Positions 44,834 to 56,271 of a stretch of DNA of 64,000 bases are shown here, piece after piece. Each line of letters starts with the position of its first letter. Within the stretch, counting starts at the first letter, position 1. The notes below the pieces were generated by a model. The model made no database searches. It had not been told where the DNA came from and was given only the letters and a program-made list of their open reading frames with translations. A program made the translations under genes and the position numbers. Source of the stretch: Cunninghamia lanceolata (taxonomy: Eukaryota; Streptophyta; Pinopsida; Cupressales; Cupressaceae); contig BSBN01000860.1 in assembly GCA_027924645.1 (NCBI GenBank), forward strand, positions 7,812,001 to 7,876,000. The letters run 5' to 3'.

Positions 44834-47800
44834 ATGTCGTCTTACAAGAAGGATAGTCCGAAGTTCGATGGAACCAACTTCACTCTTTGGAAAGGTCGCA
44901 TGAAGTGTCACTTGGAATGTATGGGAAAAGCATACTTGGCTATGGTTTCAAAACCATATGTACCTCCACAAGGTGGTCCGACAACTCTGAATGAAATCAT
45001 AGAAGCTGAAAACAATCTGCGGACCAAGGAAGCTCTTCTAAGCGCATTGAATGACTCAGATCTCTCGAATGTTATTGACCTACCAACTGCATATGAGATC
45101 CTGACTAAACTGGAACTTCTGTATGAAGGAGATGAGTTTGTCAAAAGTGCAAGGTTGCAAAGTCTGAAAGGGAAATTTGAAAGATTGAAAATGAGAGATG
45201 ATGAAAACATCACTACCTTTATGCCAAGAGTGAATGAGCTGGTATGTGGAATTAGAAATGCTGGTGGAACTCTAGATGAAAATGAGATTGTCTGCAAAAT
45301 CCTAAGATCCCTTCCTGCTGCCTACAAAATCAAGGTTGCTGCCATTGATGAATTCAGAGCCCACACAACTGTCACAAGAGAACAACTGGCTGGCAAACTG
45401 GCTGCATTTGAAATGACTGAGTTTGGAGATGATCCTCCCAAGACTGAATCTGCTTTCAAAGCCAGTACCTATGTGAAAGGCAAACAGAGATTTGATCCGG
45501 GAGAAAACTCATCAAGGAAGATGTTATGGTATGATCAAGCAAGAAGAGACATGGAAGAAGAAGAAGCAGAAACAGCTCAACTTGAAGCCCTCATTGCAAA
45601 GAGACTGCCAAGAGGATCCGGTAAGTATGAAGGAAAACTACCCTTTAAGTGTTTCAACTGCAATAAGATTGGTCATTTTGCTTCAAGATGTCCGGAAAGA
45701 TCTGCAAGGTCTAATACTAACAGACAAAGGTTTCAAAAGAATTGCTATTATGTTCATGAAGAAGATGACAATGAAGGAGTAACAGATGATGAATCAGAAC
45801 TAGGAAGCAAATCCAGAAATGAGTGGGTGTTTATTGCCATCAAGGAAGAAGATTCAATACTCTCTGAATCTGTCAATCAGAAAGTTGTTGAAAAAGCTTT
45901 GGCTGCTCAAGTGGAAGAAAAGGATGATTGGGTTATTGACAGTGGATGTTCTCACCATATGACTGGTGACAAGAATAAGTTCTTAGATTTGGAAAGATAT
46001 GAAGGAGGAATGGTAAAGTTTGGTGACAATTCTGCTGGTAGAATCAGAGGTAGGGGAACTATTTCCTTTGATGGAAAGAGCAAAACAGGTAATGTACTAT
46101 ATGTTGAAGGATTGAAGCACAATCTTCTCAGTGTTGGTCAGTTAGTGGACAAAGGCTATGATCTCCGGTTCAAGAATGGAAAATGCAGAATCTTTACAAG
46201 CTCCGGAACTGAAATTGCATCCGGTACTCAGACAAAAGGTAATATCTTTCATCTGGTTGGTTCAAATAAAAGTTGTTTGTTTGTTCAAATTGATCAGAGT
46301 TGGTTATGGCATAGAAGAATGTGTCATGTAAATTTTGATAACATCATCAAGATAAGCAATACTCAGGCTGTAAGAGATCTTCCAAAATTGATGAAACCTA
46401 CAAATAGTGTGTGCAAAGAATGTCAGTTAGGTAAACAAAGCAGAGTCTCTTTCAAAAGCAAAGATCAGTCTTCTACCGGATTGTTGGAATTAGTACATAC
46501 TGATCTCTGTGGTCCGACAAGAATCAAGAGTCTGCAAGGTGATAGATATTTCATGTTGTTAATTGATGATCATTCCCGGATGATGTGGGTTACCTTTCTA
46601 AAAGAAAAATCAGAAGCATTTGAGAAGTTCAAAATCTTCAAAGCTATGGTAGAGAATCAAACCGGATTGAAACTAAAGTGTCTAAGGTCTGATAGAGGTG
46701 GTGAATTTACATCTGGTGAGTTCATTGACTTTTGTGAGAAGCAGGGTATAAGGAGACAGTTGTCTGCTCCTAGGACTCCACAGCAGAATGGAGTAGTTGA
46801 GAGAAAGAACCGGACCATCCAGGAAGCTGCCAGGACAATGATGTTGGAAGCAAATGTTCCTTAGATGTTTTGGAAAGAAGCTATCAACACTGCAGTCTAC
46901 ACTCTCAATCGAGTTCAAATTAGAAACAACACCGGTAAGACCCCCTATGAACTCTGGTTTGGCATCACTCCTACTGTGAAATATTTTAGAGTATTTGGTA
47001 GCAAGTGTTATATTAAAAGAGATGAAGATCTAGGAAAGTTTGATGCTAGAAGTGATGAAGGAATTTTCTTGGGTTACTCCACTCAAAGCAAAGCATACCG
47101 GTGTTACAATAAGAGATTGAGGAAGATGATAGAAAGCACCAATGTGAAAGTCGATGAAGGAATTGAGAAGCCTTCAAGATTTTATGAGTTTGATGAAGAT
47201 GACCAAGACAGTGTTCAAGGAACTCAATCCTCTCCGGTGAGACTGAGTCAGCCTGATCCGGTAAATCAGGAAGAAGAGATAGGTTTGAATGAGCCTGATC
47301 AAGAAGCAGCAGTGCAGGATACTCCCAAAATTCCAAGGTATGTAAGACTGAACCACTCTGAAGATCAGATCATAGGTGACAGAAGCAAAGGTGTACAAAC
47401 TAGAAGGAATGTTGCTCAAAATCAGGATGAATGTTGTCTAATTTCAAAGATTGAACCTAAAACAATAAATGAAGCCTGCAATGATGAAAACTGGACCAAA
47501 GCAATGGAAGATGAATTGATGCAAATTGAGAAAAATCATACTTGGGATCTTGTTCCCAGACCTAGAGACAGGAATGTAATTGGAACCAAGTGGGTCTTCC
47601 GGAACAAACTAAATGAAGCTGGTGAAGTAATCAGAAACAAAGCTAGATTGGTCTGCAAAGGGTACTCTCAAATAGAAGGAATTGACTTTGAAGAGACTTT
47701 TGCTCCAGTGGCAAGAATTGAAGCAGTCAGATTACTTCTTGCATATGTTGCCTTCAAAGACTTCAAGGTATATCAGATGGATGTCAAGTCTGCCTTCCTA

Positions 47801-48988
47801 AATGGTGATCTGGAAGAAGAAGTCTACATTGAACAACCGGATGGATTTCAATTGTCTGATAATGATGATATGGTCTGCAAGTTGAAGAAAGCTTTGTATG
47901 GATTGAAGCAAGCCCCAAGAGCATGGTATGAAAGGTTGGATAAGCATCTTGTGCAGATTGGATTCAACAAAGGTACTGCTGACAGTAACTTATATTTCAA
48001 AATTGATCATGATAACATTTTGATTGTTGAAGTGTTTGTGGATGATATCATTTTTGGAGGAAGAGACAGTATGTGCAAAACTTTTGCAAATCAGATGAAA
48101 AGTGAGTTTGAAATGTCTATGCTTGGTGAAATGAATTTCTTCTTGGGTCTGCAAATTACTCAAACAAAAGAAGGGATCTTCATTTCTCAGACCAAATATG
48201 TGAAAGAATTGTTAAGGAAATTTGGTATGGAAGACTCAAAGCCAATGAACACTCCTATGGCAACCGGATGTAAGTTAAGCAAAGATGATGATTCTCCAAA
48301 GGCAGATCAGACAAAGTATAGATCAATGATTGGTGGATTGTTGTATCTCACTCAAACTAGACCAGATATAATGCAGGCTGTTGGTCTTGTGGCAAGATTC
48401 CAGGCTGATCCTAGAGAATCTCATGTTATGGCAATCAAAAGAATTTTTAGGTACTTGAAAGGAACAATTGAGTATGGTCTATGGTACCCTAGATATCCGG
48501 ATTTCTCTCTTCATGCTTACACAGATGCAGATTGGGCAGGAGATGTGGATGACCGTAAGAGCACTAGTGGTGGAGCATTCTTTTTGGGGAAGAGATTGGT
48601 TTCTTGGTTAAGCAAGAAACAAGATGCAATATCTCTGTCTACAACTGAAGCAGAATACATTGCAGCAGCAGGTAGTTGCATTCAAATCTTATGGATGAAG
48701 TAGATGCTAAGAGACATTAAAATTGAATATGAGGAGCCTATCACAATTTTCTGTGATAATTCAAGTGTAATTAATATTTCTAAGAATCCGGTGTTGCATT
48801 CTAAGACTAAGCACATATCTATCAAGTTTCACTTTTTGAGAGAACAAGTAAACAAGGAAGAAGTCAGATTGGAGTATGTTCCCTCCAAGGATCAGATTGC
48901 AGATATCTTTACTAAACCTCTTCCCAAGGATTCTTTTGAATATCTCCAGGAGAAGTTAGGGGTCATGGCCCCTCCAGTGATGAACTAG
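44834..48988 (+). pseudogene. Element A gag-pol polyprotein, open except for two TAG codons
   Basis: 1385 codons from ATG 44834 (MSSYKKDSPKFDG), chosen over the TTG at 44819 because it fits the gag start. In order: UBN2-type gag; zinc knuckle CFNCNKIGHFASRC; protease DSGCSHHMTGD; GAG-pre-integrase (WHRRMCHVNFDN, CKECQLGKQ); integrase with VHTDLCGP, LRSDRGGEF, PQQNGVVERKN; RT with [12 protein letters not shown] and the catalytic VFVDDIIF; RNase H with [22 protein letters not shown]. The only defects seen are TAG at 46862 (between integrase and its C-terminal part) and TAG at 48701 (inside RNase H), both one step from CAG. There are no frameshifts. All catalytic residues are present. Confidence 0.93.
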
Positions 48989-49066
48989 GATGCACTGATG
49001 TGCATCAGTCCGGTGGATATCACAGTCATATCTTGTGATCCGGATTGATGATGGGGAGCTGCAACT

Positions 49067-49364
49067 AAGGGGGAGCAGCTGGTATGATTCTGATGTATGA
49101 GAATTGCAAGTATGAGCCCTTTGCCATTGATGTCAAAGGGGGAGAGAAGACATGTGAAAAACAAGTGGTTGATGATCAAAGGGGGAGCAGTAAAGGAAGA
49201 GAAGACATGTGAAAAACAAGTGGTTGATAATCAAAGGGGGAGCAGTAAAGGAAGAGAAGACATGTGAAAAGTTGTTGTTGATAGGGGGAGCTGTGACAGA
49301 AAAGAGAAGTTCTTGTCTTAATGGTTTTTCACATCATATGTTGCCATCAATGACAAAGGGGGAG
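49067..49364 (+). repeat. Six polypurine-tract copies of element A
   Basis: (A)AGGGGGAG words at 49067, 49135, 49178, 49233, 49283 and 49355; the last adjoins the 3' LTR. The middle ones lie in a 55-bp tandem duplication (GAAGACATGTGAAAAACAAG...). Multi-PPT arrays are a known Sirevirus trait. Confidence 0.88.
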
Positions 49365-49409
49365 ATTGTTGCAAGTATGAGATGAGCCAGTGTTGTCATT
49401 GATGTCAAC
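49340..49409 (+). other. Hairpin presenting the terminal PPT in its loop
   Basis: GTTGCCATCAATGACAA (49340-49356) is complementary at 16 of 17 positions to TTGTCATTGATGTCAAC (49393-49409) in the LTR. The 36-nt loop holds the GGGGGAG tract and the start of the LTR. Confidence 0.6.
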
Positions 49410-50659
49410 ATACTCATATTGCATTGACAAGAAGGATTTGATGAGCTGTGTGCTGAGGATATTGAGAAAATTAGCCTCAGTCAGGAACAGTGAAGAACAG
49501 TGATGAGAAGAAGGCAAATGTACTGTATAGGATGAGAACCGGAGGATGCGGATTAAAGGGTTAGTAGATATGAGTCTTGAGATGCTTCAGTTAAGATTTC
49601 AGAGGTCCGCATGAAGATCTGAAGGAGTTGTGGCTGTCGGTATGGAACCGGTTCCGGCAAGTATCCAGAGGTGACAGAGGATCACAAAAAGGTCCGGTGA
49701 GGTCCAGAATTGTATTATCCTAATCTGCGGATTGGAAGGAGTGTTTGGGATGTCCTTGTGATGTGTCATCCTGATTTGTGTATGATTTGGAGGTCCGGAA
49801 GTACCTCTTGCATTATGACAGTGGTGACAGACTGTGTTCTTGAAGTTCCGGATGAGGAAGACAAGAGATTCCAGTAAGTAGAGGAAGTGCGGATGTATCC
49901 GGTCATTCAGGCAGGCTTGTGAAGGTTCTTGGATCATGTTTAGGTTGTGTTGTTGGTCCGCATTGATAGTAGAGCCTGGAATTGAAGTTATTCTTCCGGA
50001 TGAAGTTCTTGCTCTGTTTAGCTGACCGGATGAGTTGTTCATCCTGCGAATGTTCTTGTGGTGGCCGACCGGATGTGTTATTCATCTTGCGGATACTCTT
50101 ATGGTTATTTGCCAACTTAGATGTTTGTTCCTAAGTCGATGTCTTGTATAAATAATGGTTTGTGAGTTCATTTCAGAGTGTGGATTGTGTGGATGAGTGT
50201 GGCATAGTGAAGAGAAGTGTGAAAGGCAGAGCAGAAGTTTTTGGGCTTAAATGGAACTGATCCGGACATGGTAGAGATGTCATTCTCCAGTTCAAGATTG
50301 TGATTCTTATCACTTTGTAGACAGTGTGTCTCCTTGTAGGCAGTGGGCCTCTTTGTGAGCTGTGTGCTCGGGCAGTGAGCCCTAATTGGCAAGTGCCATT
50401 CTTTTTCTTATTCTTCTAACAGAGAATAATTCTTGGGTTAATCACCCCGTGGTTTTTCCTTAACCGGGTTTTCCACGTCAAAATCTTGGTGTTCAATGTG
50501 TTGATGTTTATCTGCTCTTGTGTTTATGTATTATGCTTTCATGGATGATTAATTGATATGCTGTTAACTAACAACCAAGAATCAAGTGTTTGAAAGAACA
50601 AGAAGTTTTATACAACTGATTCACCCCCCCCCTCTCAGTTGTATGCCCTAGATCCAACA
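49367..50659 (+). repeat. 3' LTR of element A
   Basis: 1293 bp, partner of 43483-44776. Of 17 substitutions seen by eye, 16 are transitions; one more difference is the length of a C run. Confidence 0.95.
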
Positions 50660-51211
50660 CCTTTGCATGCTGCTCGATATACAAGACCACTTGTACATCG
50701 CACTATAGCGAAAGCATGTCAGCCACCTTTGTATATAACCATTGTATATCTAAACATACAACACAAATATGCATTTGAGCCCGATATGCATTCAGAAATG
50801 CATACAACTGCAAAATATTCTTGGGAATCTGCGATAGATTCCCCCCTTGTATATGCAAACTCGATATGCATTTGGAAATGCATATAACTCATTTTTTCAC
50901 CATTTTTCAAAGGCCGATTTAGATTTCGCAAGCCCGCCAACATACATTTGCACTTGCATGTACAAAAACTTAGCATTTTTCTCATGTGCGATGGGAAAAG
51001 GTGGTAAAACAATGCATGGGGGCCGGTCAACCTATGAGCACCAAGGCACGGGGATGTAACTTAGAAAATCGGGAACCCGCTACAGGAGGTCAACATCAAA
51101 ATAGAGAAACAAAGCAAGACCCTAAGACTAAAAAATTTTAGGGTTTGAATGAGAAATCCTACAAATGTTCAAGCTTAAAACCCCAAACATAAATGGGTAC
51201 CCAACACAGTG

Positions 51212-54126
51212 GATTGCCAATGTTGAAGTCAGTAAAGAATCAAACTGTAACTGATGCTACCGGTTCAAGGTTTGACAAAAGGGCAATGATAATAAATGAC
51301 ATCACTGATCCGGATGTCAAATTTTCATCAATGGTGATTGGATACAAGATATATCATTCTAGCAGGGAGAATTCTATATCCGGTACAACTATCTATGCAG
51401 CTTATCAGATGTTGAGAGAGAATGCTGACTATGACTTGTGTGAGTTACTGCAACACCAACTAATGGAAAACCTGAACAAGATCAAAAAGGACAAGAAAAA
51501 TACATTCAAGTATGGTACATTGGTATTATGTTTGTTCTTCTATTTTATGAATGAGTTACCCGATAAGAAAAGCATGTGTTGGACTAGTGATAAGACTATT
51601 TCCATACAAATAAGAGAGCACTTGAACAATATTGGTGACTCCAATGCCCAAAGGACTGCTCTTTGGGGATATTTCAAGAATCTTTAGAACATGATGCAAT
51701 CAAGGGAAAGAATCCCTACATATGTGGTTGAAAAATACAAGGATACAATTTGTTTTATGGTGGATACAAATCAGTGTTTAATGGAAGCAGTTGAACCAAG
51801 AACTGTGTGGATCATGCCCATGGGGTGTGAAGTTGATGAGCAAGTATTGGATATGTATGCTCAACACCTTCTGAGTAAACCAAAGGACACCACAGTTGAA
51901 AGATTTGGTACATATGTTGAACTTAGTGTGAAACTGCATGTTGAGCTCTGAAAACTTGAATCTAAGAGAAAGATTCAAAGACAAGTTGAAATGTATGCAG
52001 AAAGTATTGGCATTACAAAAGAAGCTATGAGACAAAATAGGGAAAGAATAGAGAAAGCTGAGAAGGAGAAGTAGGATAGAGAACATAGAAGTGTTCCGGT
52101 GGAATCCACTTCTAAACCAAGGACTACTAGGAGTTCTGGTACAACCTCCGGTGCATCACCTTCTCCTATTACAGAGAAATCCAAAGAAAAACTTGCTGGT
52201 AAGGAAGGAAAAAGAACAAAAGCAATGGCCAAAAGGTCATATGGCAGTGTGGAGAAGGAGGATGAAGAAAAGATTGATTTAGATGATGAGGTTAAAGAGT
52301 TGAAGGCCTCAGGCACTAAAGCTATAAGTGTCTAAGGAGAAGCCCTCCGAAAGAAAAAAGCCAAGTAAGAGGCATAAGTCAGAGGAAGCCAACTCCTTCT
52401 ATGGAGGACATCATTAAGACAATCACTGTAGATGGAAAGCTAAAACCAATGATTGAATTCTATGATCATTACAGTGATGCTAACAAAAGAATTTTGGAGG
52501 ATACTACTGTAAAATATTTGAATGTATTCAACAGAGCACTAGTGGAGATTTTGTTAGAAGTTCCTAAGAGTTTAAGAGACATTCTAGAAATAAGAAAAGA
52601 AGCTACCAAAACAAAGGATATGGAACTGAGGGAACATGTAATGTCCAGTCTGTGTTCGGTGATCTCTAGAAAAGAAGCAAATAAGATTCTCAAAGAAGTC
52701 AAGAATGAATTCAAAAGCAAGAAAAGGATGAAGAAGTTGATGATTGGAGACATTGATGAAGTTGTTAAAGAAATAGAACAAATTCTAAAGAAAGCATTGG
52801 ACAAGAATAAGTTTTATGTCATTACATAAGAACCAGTTGATACTGAGGATGCATCAGTTATGAATAATGAAGAGCTATAGAAAAATGAGCAACAAACTAG
52901 AGTAGATGATGTCTCCATTTCAGAAGAAGAAACATTGAATAAAGAAGATGAAGAAATAATGAAGATCAAGAAAAAGAAACTAATGATGGAATTGATTCGT
53001 CCACTTCGGATGTTAAGAAGTTTGATAATACTACCACTGAGGATACACCAAATCCTCCGAAAGAGAATGTAGAAGATATTTTTGAGATAGATAAAAGCAA
53101 GGATGCTTATGATGATGATGCAGAGAAGGCAAAAGTAGAGAAAAATAATGAAAATAATGAGCAAGTCAGTGTGGTTGACTCCAAAAAGGGAGAAGATGGA
53201 GGTCCTGAAGAGCTTAAATCTGTAACATCATATTGGGCAAGAGACACTGCAGAAGCAGTGAAAGAAATTTTGGAAAGAGATAAACAAATTGAAGAAGATC
53301 AGGATATAATACAAGGAGCAATCAATTTTGATACTTTATCACCAGTGCAAAAGATAAAGTTGGCCTCTATTGCACAAGCTAAGACTAGAGAAGAAATTCT
53401 AAAGTCTCATATAGAAGATAGTGAGTTGCTTGGCCTTGCATCTGAGATTTTGGAGAAAATCATGCCCACATTTCAGGACTCATCAACATCTCCCTTTGGC
53501 CAGTTGAAAACTCTGATAAACTTTGCAAGTTCTCATTTTGAAACCTTGGAGAAGTCAGTAGAAGTTAAGTCAAAAATGAATTTAATGAGAAGAGGTTTGC
53601 TGAAATAAAGAAAATAATTAGTTATGATAGATTAGGGCTTGATACTAGTGTAAAGAGTATTCAAAATGCCCTATTTGAAGGTGTAGAGATTTATAAGTTT
53701 TGCTTAAACTGATCTAAAGTTGTTGAAGATATTGAGAAGAAGATTAAGGACTTAGAGCTCAAATTGTCTAGCATTTCTCAGTCATATAGTCCTTTAACTG
53801 AGTCATCTACCAAAGAATGCCAAGTAGTGAGTTTGCGGAATGAATTGAATGACCTGGAGAAAGAAAAGGTTAAAGTTTTGGGCAAATTGGATGAGCTCCA
53901 GGGACTAATTTCCCCCAAATTAGAAACTATGTATGATCTATTGGTAGAATCCCAAGCTGCTGTTACTACTAGTGATCCTACTGACCTTCAAAAGATAGAA
54001 TCACAAGCATTTTTGTTTAGTGGGCACATATCCATTTTGGGAAGTATAAAGAAGAACTGGGATAGTAAATTGTCATGGTTGAAAAACATTTTTGGGGATA
54101 TCTTTTTGCTGATGAACAAGGCTTAA
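51212..54126 (+). pseudogene. Accessory ORF of element B, 3' part (coiled-coil-rich), broken
   Basis: Continues 30822-31239 in frame across the gypsy insertion. A domain-like part (to about 51950) holds a hydrophobic stretch LVLCLFFYFMNEL near 51530. It is followed by long Lys/Glu-rich segments typical of coiled coils (52400-52830, 53171-53608, 53764-54126) and acidic linkers. Stops at 51685 (TAG), 51949 (TGA) and 52072 (TAG) are each one C-to-T step from Gln or Arg; later parts have frameshifts near 52335, 52990 and 53610. Function is unknown. The position before repeated PPTs and an LTR fits the extra ORF of Sireviruses. Confidence 0.6.
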
Positions 54127-54233
54127 GGATTGTATGTTCATATGCAGAAGTATATACTTAGAGTTTTGACCCATGTACATAAAATTTTTGTAGGAATTTT
54201 GATATGCGGATTCCAGCCTTTACCATTGATGTC

Positions 54234-54376
54234 AAAGGGGGAGAGGAAAAGCAGTGAAAAATGAAGAATTAATCTAAGGGGGAGCATTGGAAATCACAAG
54301 TGTATATAGTAAGGGGGAGCTGTTCTAACACTTAGTCATTTTTCACTAAGTGTTGCCATCAATGCCAAAGGGGGAG
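54234..54376 (+). repeat. Four polypurine-tract copies of element B
   Basis: AAGGGGGAG words at 54234, 54276, 54311 and 54367; the last adjoins the LTR start at 54379. Confidence 0.85.
54327..54354 (+). other. Perfect 10-bp hairpin before the terminal PPT of element B
   Basis: AACACTTAGT, an 8-nt loop, and ACTAAGTGTT. Its 3' arm overlaps the 5' arm of the PPT hairpin by three bases, so the two may compete. Confidence 0.6.
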
Positions 54377-54429
54377 ATTGTTGGCAAGAGACACTTCTAG
54401 GTATGTCAGGTGTTGTCATTAATGGCAAC
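54352..54429 (+). other. PPT hairpin of element B
   Basis: GTTGCCATCAATGCCAA (54352-54368) pairs at 15 of 17 positions with TTGTCATTAATGGCAAC (54413-54429) in the LTR, with the PPT in the 44-nt loop, as in element A. Confidence 0.55.
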
Positions 54430-55486
54430 CAAATCTATCTTACACATCCGCATTACATCAGTGGATCATACTGGAAGTTAGATTGCAGATTTGTCTAAGT
54501 CTAGATAGACATGAATAGAGTATATGCTAGGGTTCAACATCATGGTTCGTAATTCTCCACAGGTAATCATAATGAGTTGCAGATCTAAGGGAATGTTAAG
54601 GGATGTCAGAGATACCTAATTCCAATATTTTAGCCTCTGGTGATGAGGGGATTGAAAGTTACAAGCATATGAGTATCAGGTTCTGGTTAACAGTTCAGTC
54701 CAGTGAAGAACAGGCCGACTTGGTGTTTGATCATTGTGTGGATTAGGAAAAGTTGTTGGTTGAGTAATTTGTGAGATCTAGTGGTATTGACCGACATGTA
54801 AGGTGACTTGGATACATAGGTTTTGGTCCGCATCGGTGTTTGTGCATGGATTCAGCTGACAAAATAATGTTCTGAAAAAGTTTCTAAGTTTTTCTTAACA
54901 TTGACTGCAGTTGATCCAATTTCATGTAGCGGATATATATAATCGATGAGTTCAAGCATTTTGGTGTAAGATTGTGCAAATATGAAGCAAGGAGTGTGAA
55001 GGGTGGCAGTCTCAAGTGCGAAGCAGAGATCTGATCCTCAGATCATGACAGAACAGTAAAAATAGGGCAGAAAAAGATGAAGTGTGTAAAGTCAGTATAC
55101 TGAGCTTAATCGGAACTCTAATCTTGCATTGTTAGATGCTATTCCTCAGTTCAAACATTCTTGTGAACTTTTGTAATTGATTTTGTAGGCAGTGAGCCTC
55201 CTTGAGTAGTGAGCTCTGGGCAGTGTGCCTGAAGGCATGTGCCTTCCCCATTTGTAATACTTTTAACAGAGTATAAATTCTTGTGGGTTAACCCCCACCA
55301 TGGTTTTTCCCTTAACCGGGTTTCCACGTAAAAATCCTGGTGTTCATGTGTTATGATCTTGTTGTTTCTGTTCTTGTATTCATGCTTCTTTCTTTTGGAT
55401 GTATGTAATAAATTAATAAAGGAACAAAGTAATAAGTTTTGCAGAACACTGATTCACCCCCCTCTCAGTGTTCCTTAATCTCAATA
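54379..55486 (+). repeat. 3' LTR of Sirevirus-like element B
   Basis: 1108 bp from TGTTGGCAAG to CTCAATA; the terminal CA appears as TA, one C-to-T change. It shares with elements A and C the sequence order near the ends: TTGTCATT(G/A)ATG near the start, AGTG hairpins (55187-55244), GGTTTTTCCCTTAACCGGG (about 55302-55320) and CACCCCCCTCTCAG near the end. The 5' LTR was not found in the window. Confidence 0.8.
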
Positions 55487-55985
55487 GAATGCTCACTAGA
55501 TTGAACTCTTCTCATATAGAACCTGAGCCTAAAGCACCATCATAAGCACTCAGATACATGTCAATACAAATATGAAGATTAGGTCTGAAATCCTTTGGGA
55601 TGTGGGATAGGGCCACTGCAAATCTATGGTTGAGATCCATGCTAGACTCTCCTTCCTGCCTTCTAATATCTTCTAGTTCTTGGACAAGAAATACAAGGTC
55701 TAAACTACTTGCAAAGTCTTCAAATGCAGTCACTAATTGATCCCAGGAAGCAAAATGATGGTCAGGGAAACTAACCAGCCACTTCCGTACTACACCACCT
55801 AGGGATCTAACAAAGAATCTCATCCATATATCTTCATCTTCAAATTGGAACTTGTCCATGAAATCTAAAAATTCCCCAATATGTGCCTTCTCATCATTAA
55901 CCTCACACCAGTCAAATAATGGCATATGACTGTAAGTCTTTTTAGGCATGGATTGCTTTTCATAATCAACCCATGAGAGGTCCAA
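55487..55985 (-). pseudogene. Gypsy gag fragment (element D), cut by element B
   Basis: A minus-strand frame from ATG 55985 (MDLSWVDYEKQSMPKKT) shows the retrotrans_gag pattern: FEDEDIWMRFFVRSLGG, VRKWLVSFPDHHFASWDQLV, DIRRQEGESSMDLNHRF. It stops at 55512, and element B's LTR begins at 55486, so B probably inserted in D and the remaining D gag-pol lay left of B. The upstream leader with PBS is at 55986-57258. Confidence 0.75.
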
Positions 55986-56271
55986 CTCTATGTATGTATT
56001 TTCATTTGCAATAGGAGGCTAAGGAAAAGAACCACTGCAAACAACAGGAAGGGGATTGGATTGAGGTTTAGACTGACGTAGCCTGATTTAATTTTCTAAT
56101 TCTTTTTCTTGCTGCAACAAAGACTCAAGCAACTGCTTTTCTTTCTCAATTTCATATTGTAGCCTAGTCGACTCATTTTGATTATGGAATGGTTCAAAAA
56201 AATCTAGGTTTGTAGGGTTGGCATGGCTATGATTGGAAAATGCATTATTAGGATGGTCAAAATCCATATAG

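Larger units (their letters stand above)
43483..50659 (+). mobile_element. Sirevirus-like Ty1/copia element A, nested in the gypsy LTR
   Basis: 7177 bp with LTRs 43483-44776 and 49367-50659 and a target duplication CCTTT (43478-43482, 50660-50664). Removing it restores the gypsy LTR. It has an initiator-Met PBS, a single gag-pol frame interrupted by two TAG codons, and six AAGGGGGAG-type purine tracts before the 3' LTR. Multiple PPTs and CCGG-rich LTRs are traits of the Sirevirus genus, as I recall. No env-like ORF is present after pol. By eye the LTRs differ at 17 sites (about 1.3 percent), making it the youngest datable insertion here. Confidence 0.94.
31240..51206 (-). mobile_element. Ty3/gypsy element of Tat type with 3-kb LTRs, containing a nested copia element
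   Basis: LTR ends are TGTTGG and CCAACA. A 5-bp target duplication CAGTG lies at 31235-31239 and 51207-51211. The 3' LTR is 31240-34276. The 5' LTR is 41000-51206, enlarged by element A. Without element A the gypsy element is about 12.8 kb. Order along the minus strand: PBS (40978-40995), gag, protease, an RNase H domain, RT, the native RNase H remnant, integrase. Many stops and at least four frameshifts make it inactive. I did not find a clear purine tract beside the 3' LTR. Confidence 0.92.
41000..51206 (-). repeat. 5' LTR of the gypsy element, split by element A
   Basis: LTR sequence is 41000-43482 and 50665-51206 (about 3025 bp in all, against 3037 bp in the partner); 43483-50659 is element A and 50660-50664 its target duplication. 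Confidence 0.9.

Noticed and set aside
46862..46864. Programmed readthrough of TAG in element A
   Set aside because: Two unrelated TAG sites, both from CAG, in a copy with CG-type decay are better explained by mutation; no readthrough context was recognised.
51193..51210. ATG at 51193 as start of the element B 3' ORF
   Set aside because: The ATG lies in the gypsy LTR and target duplication; the frame is continuous with the part at 30822-31239.
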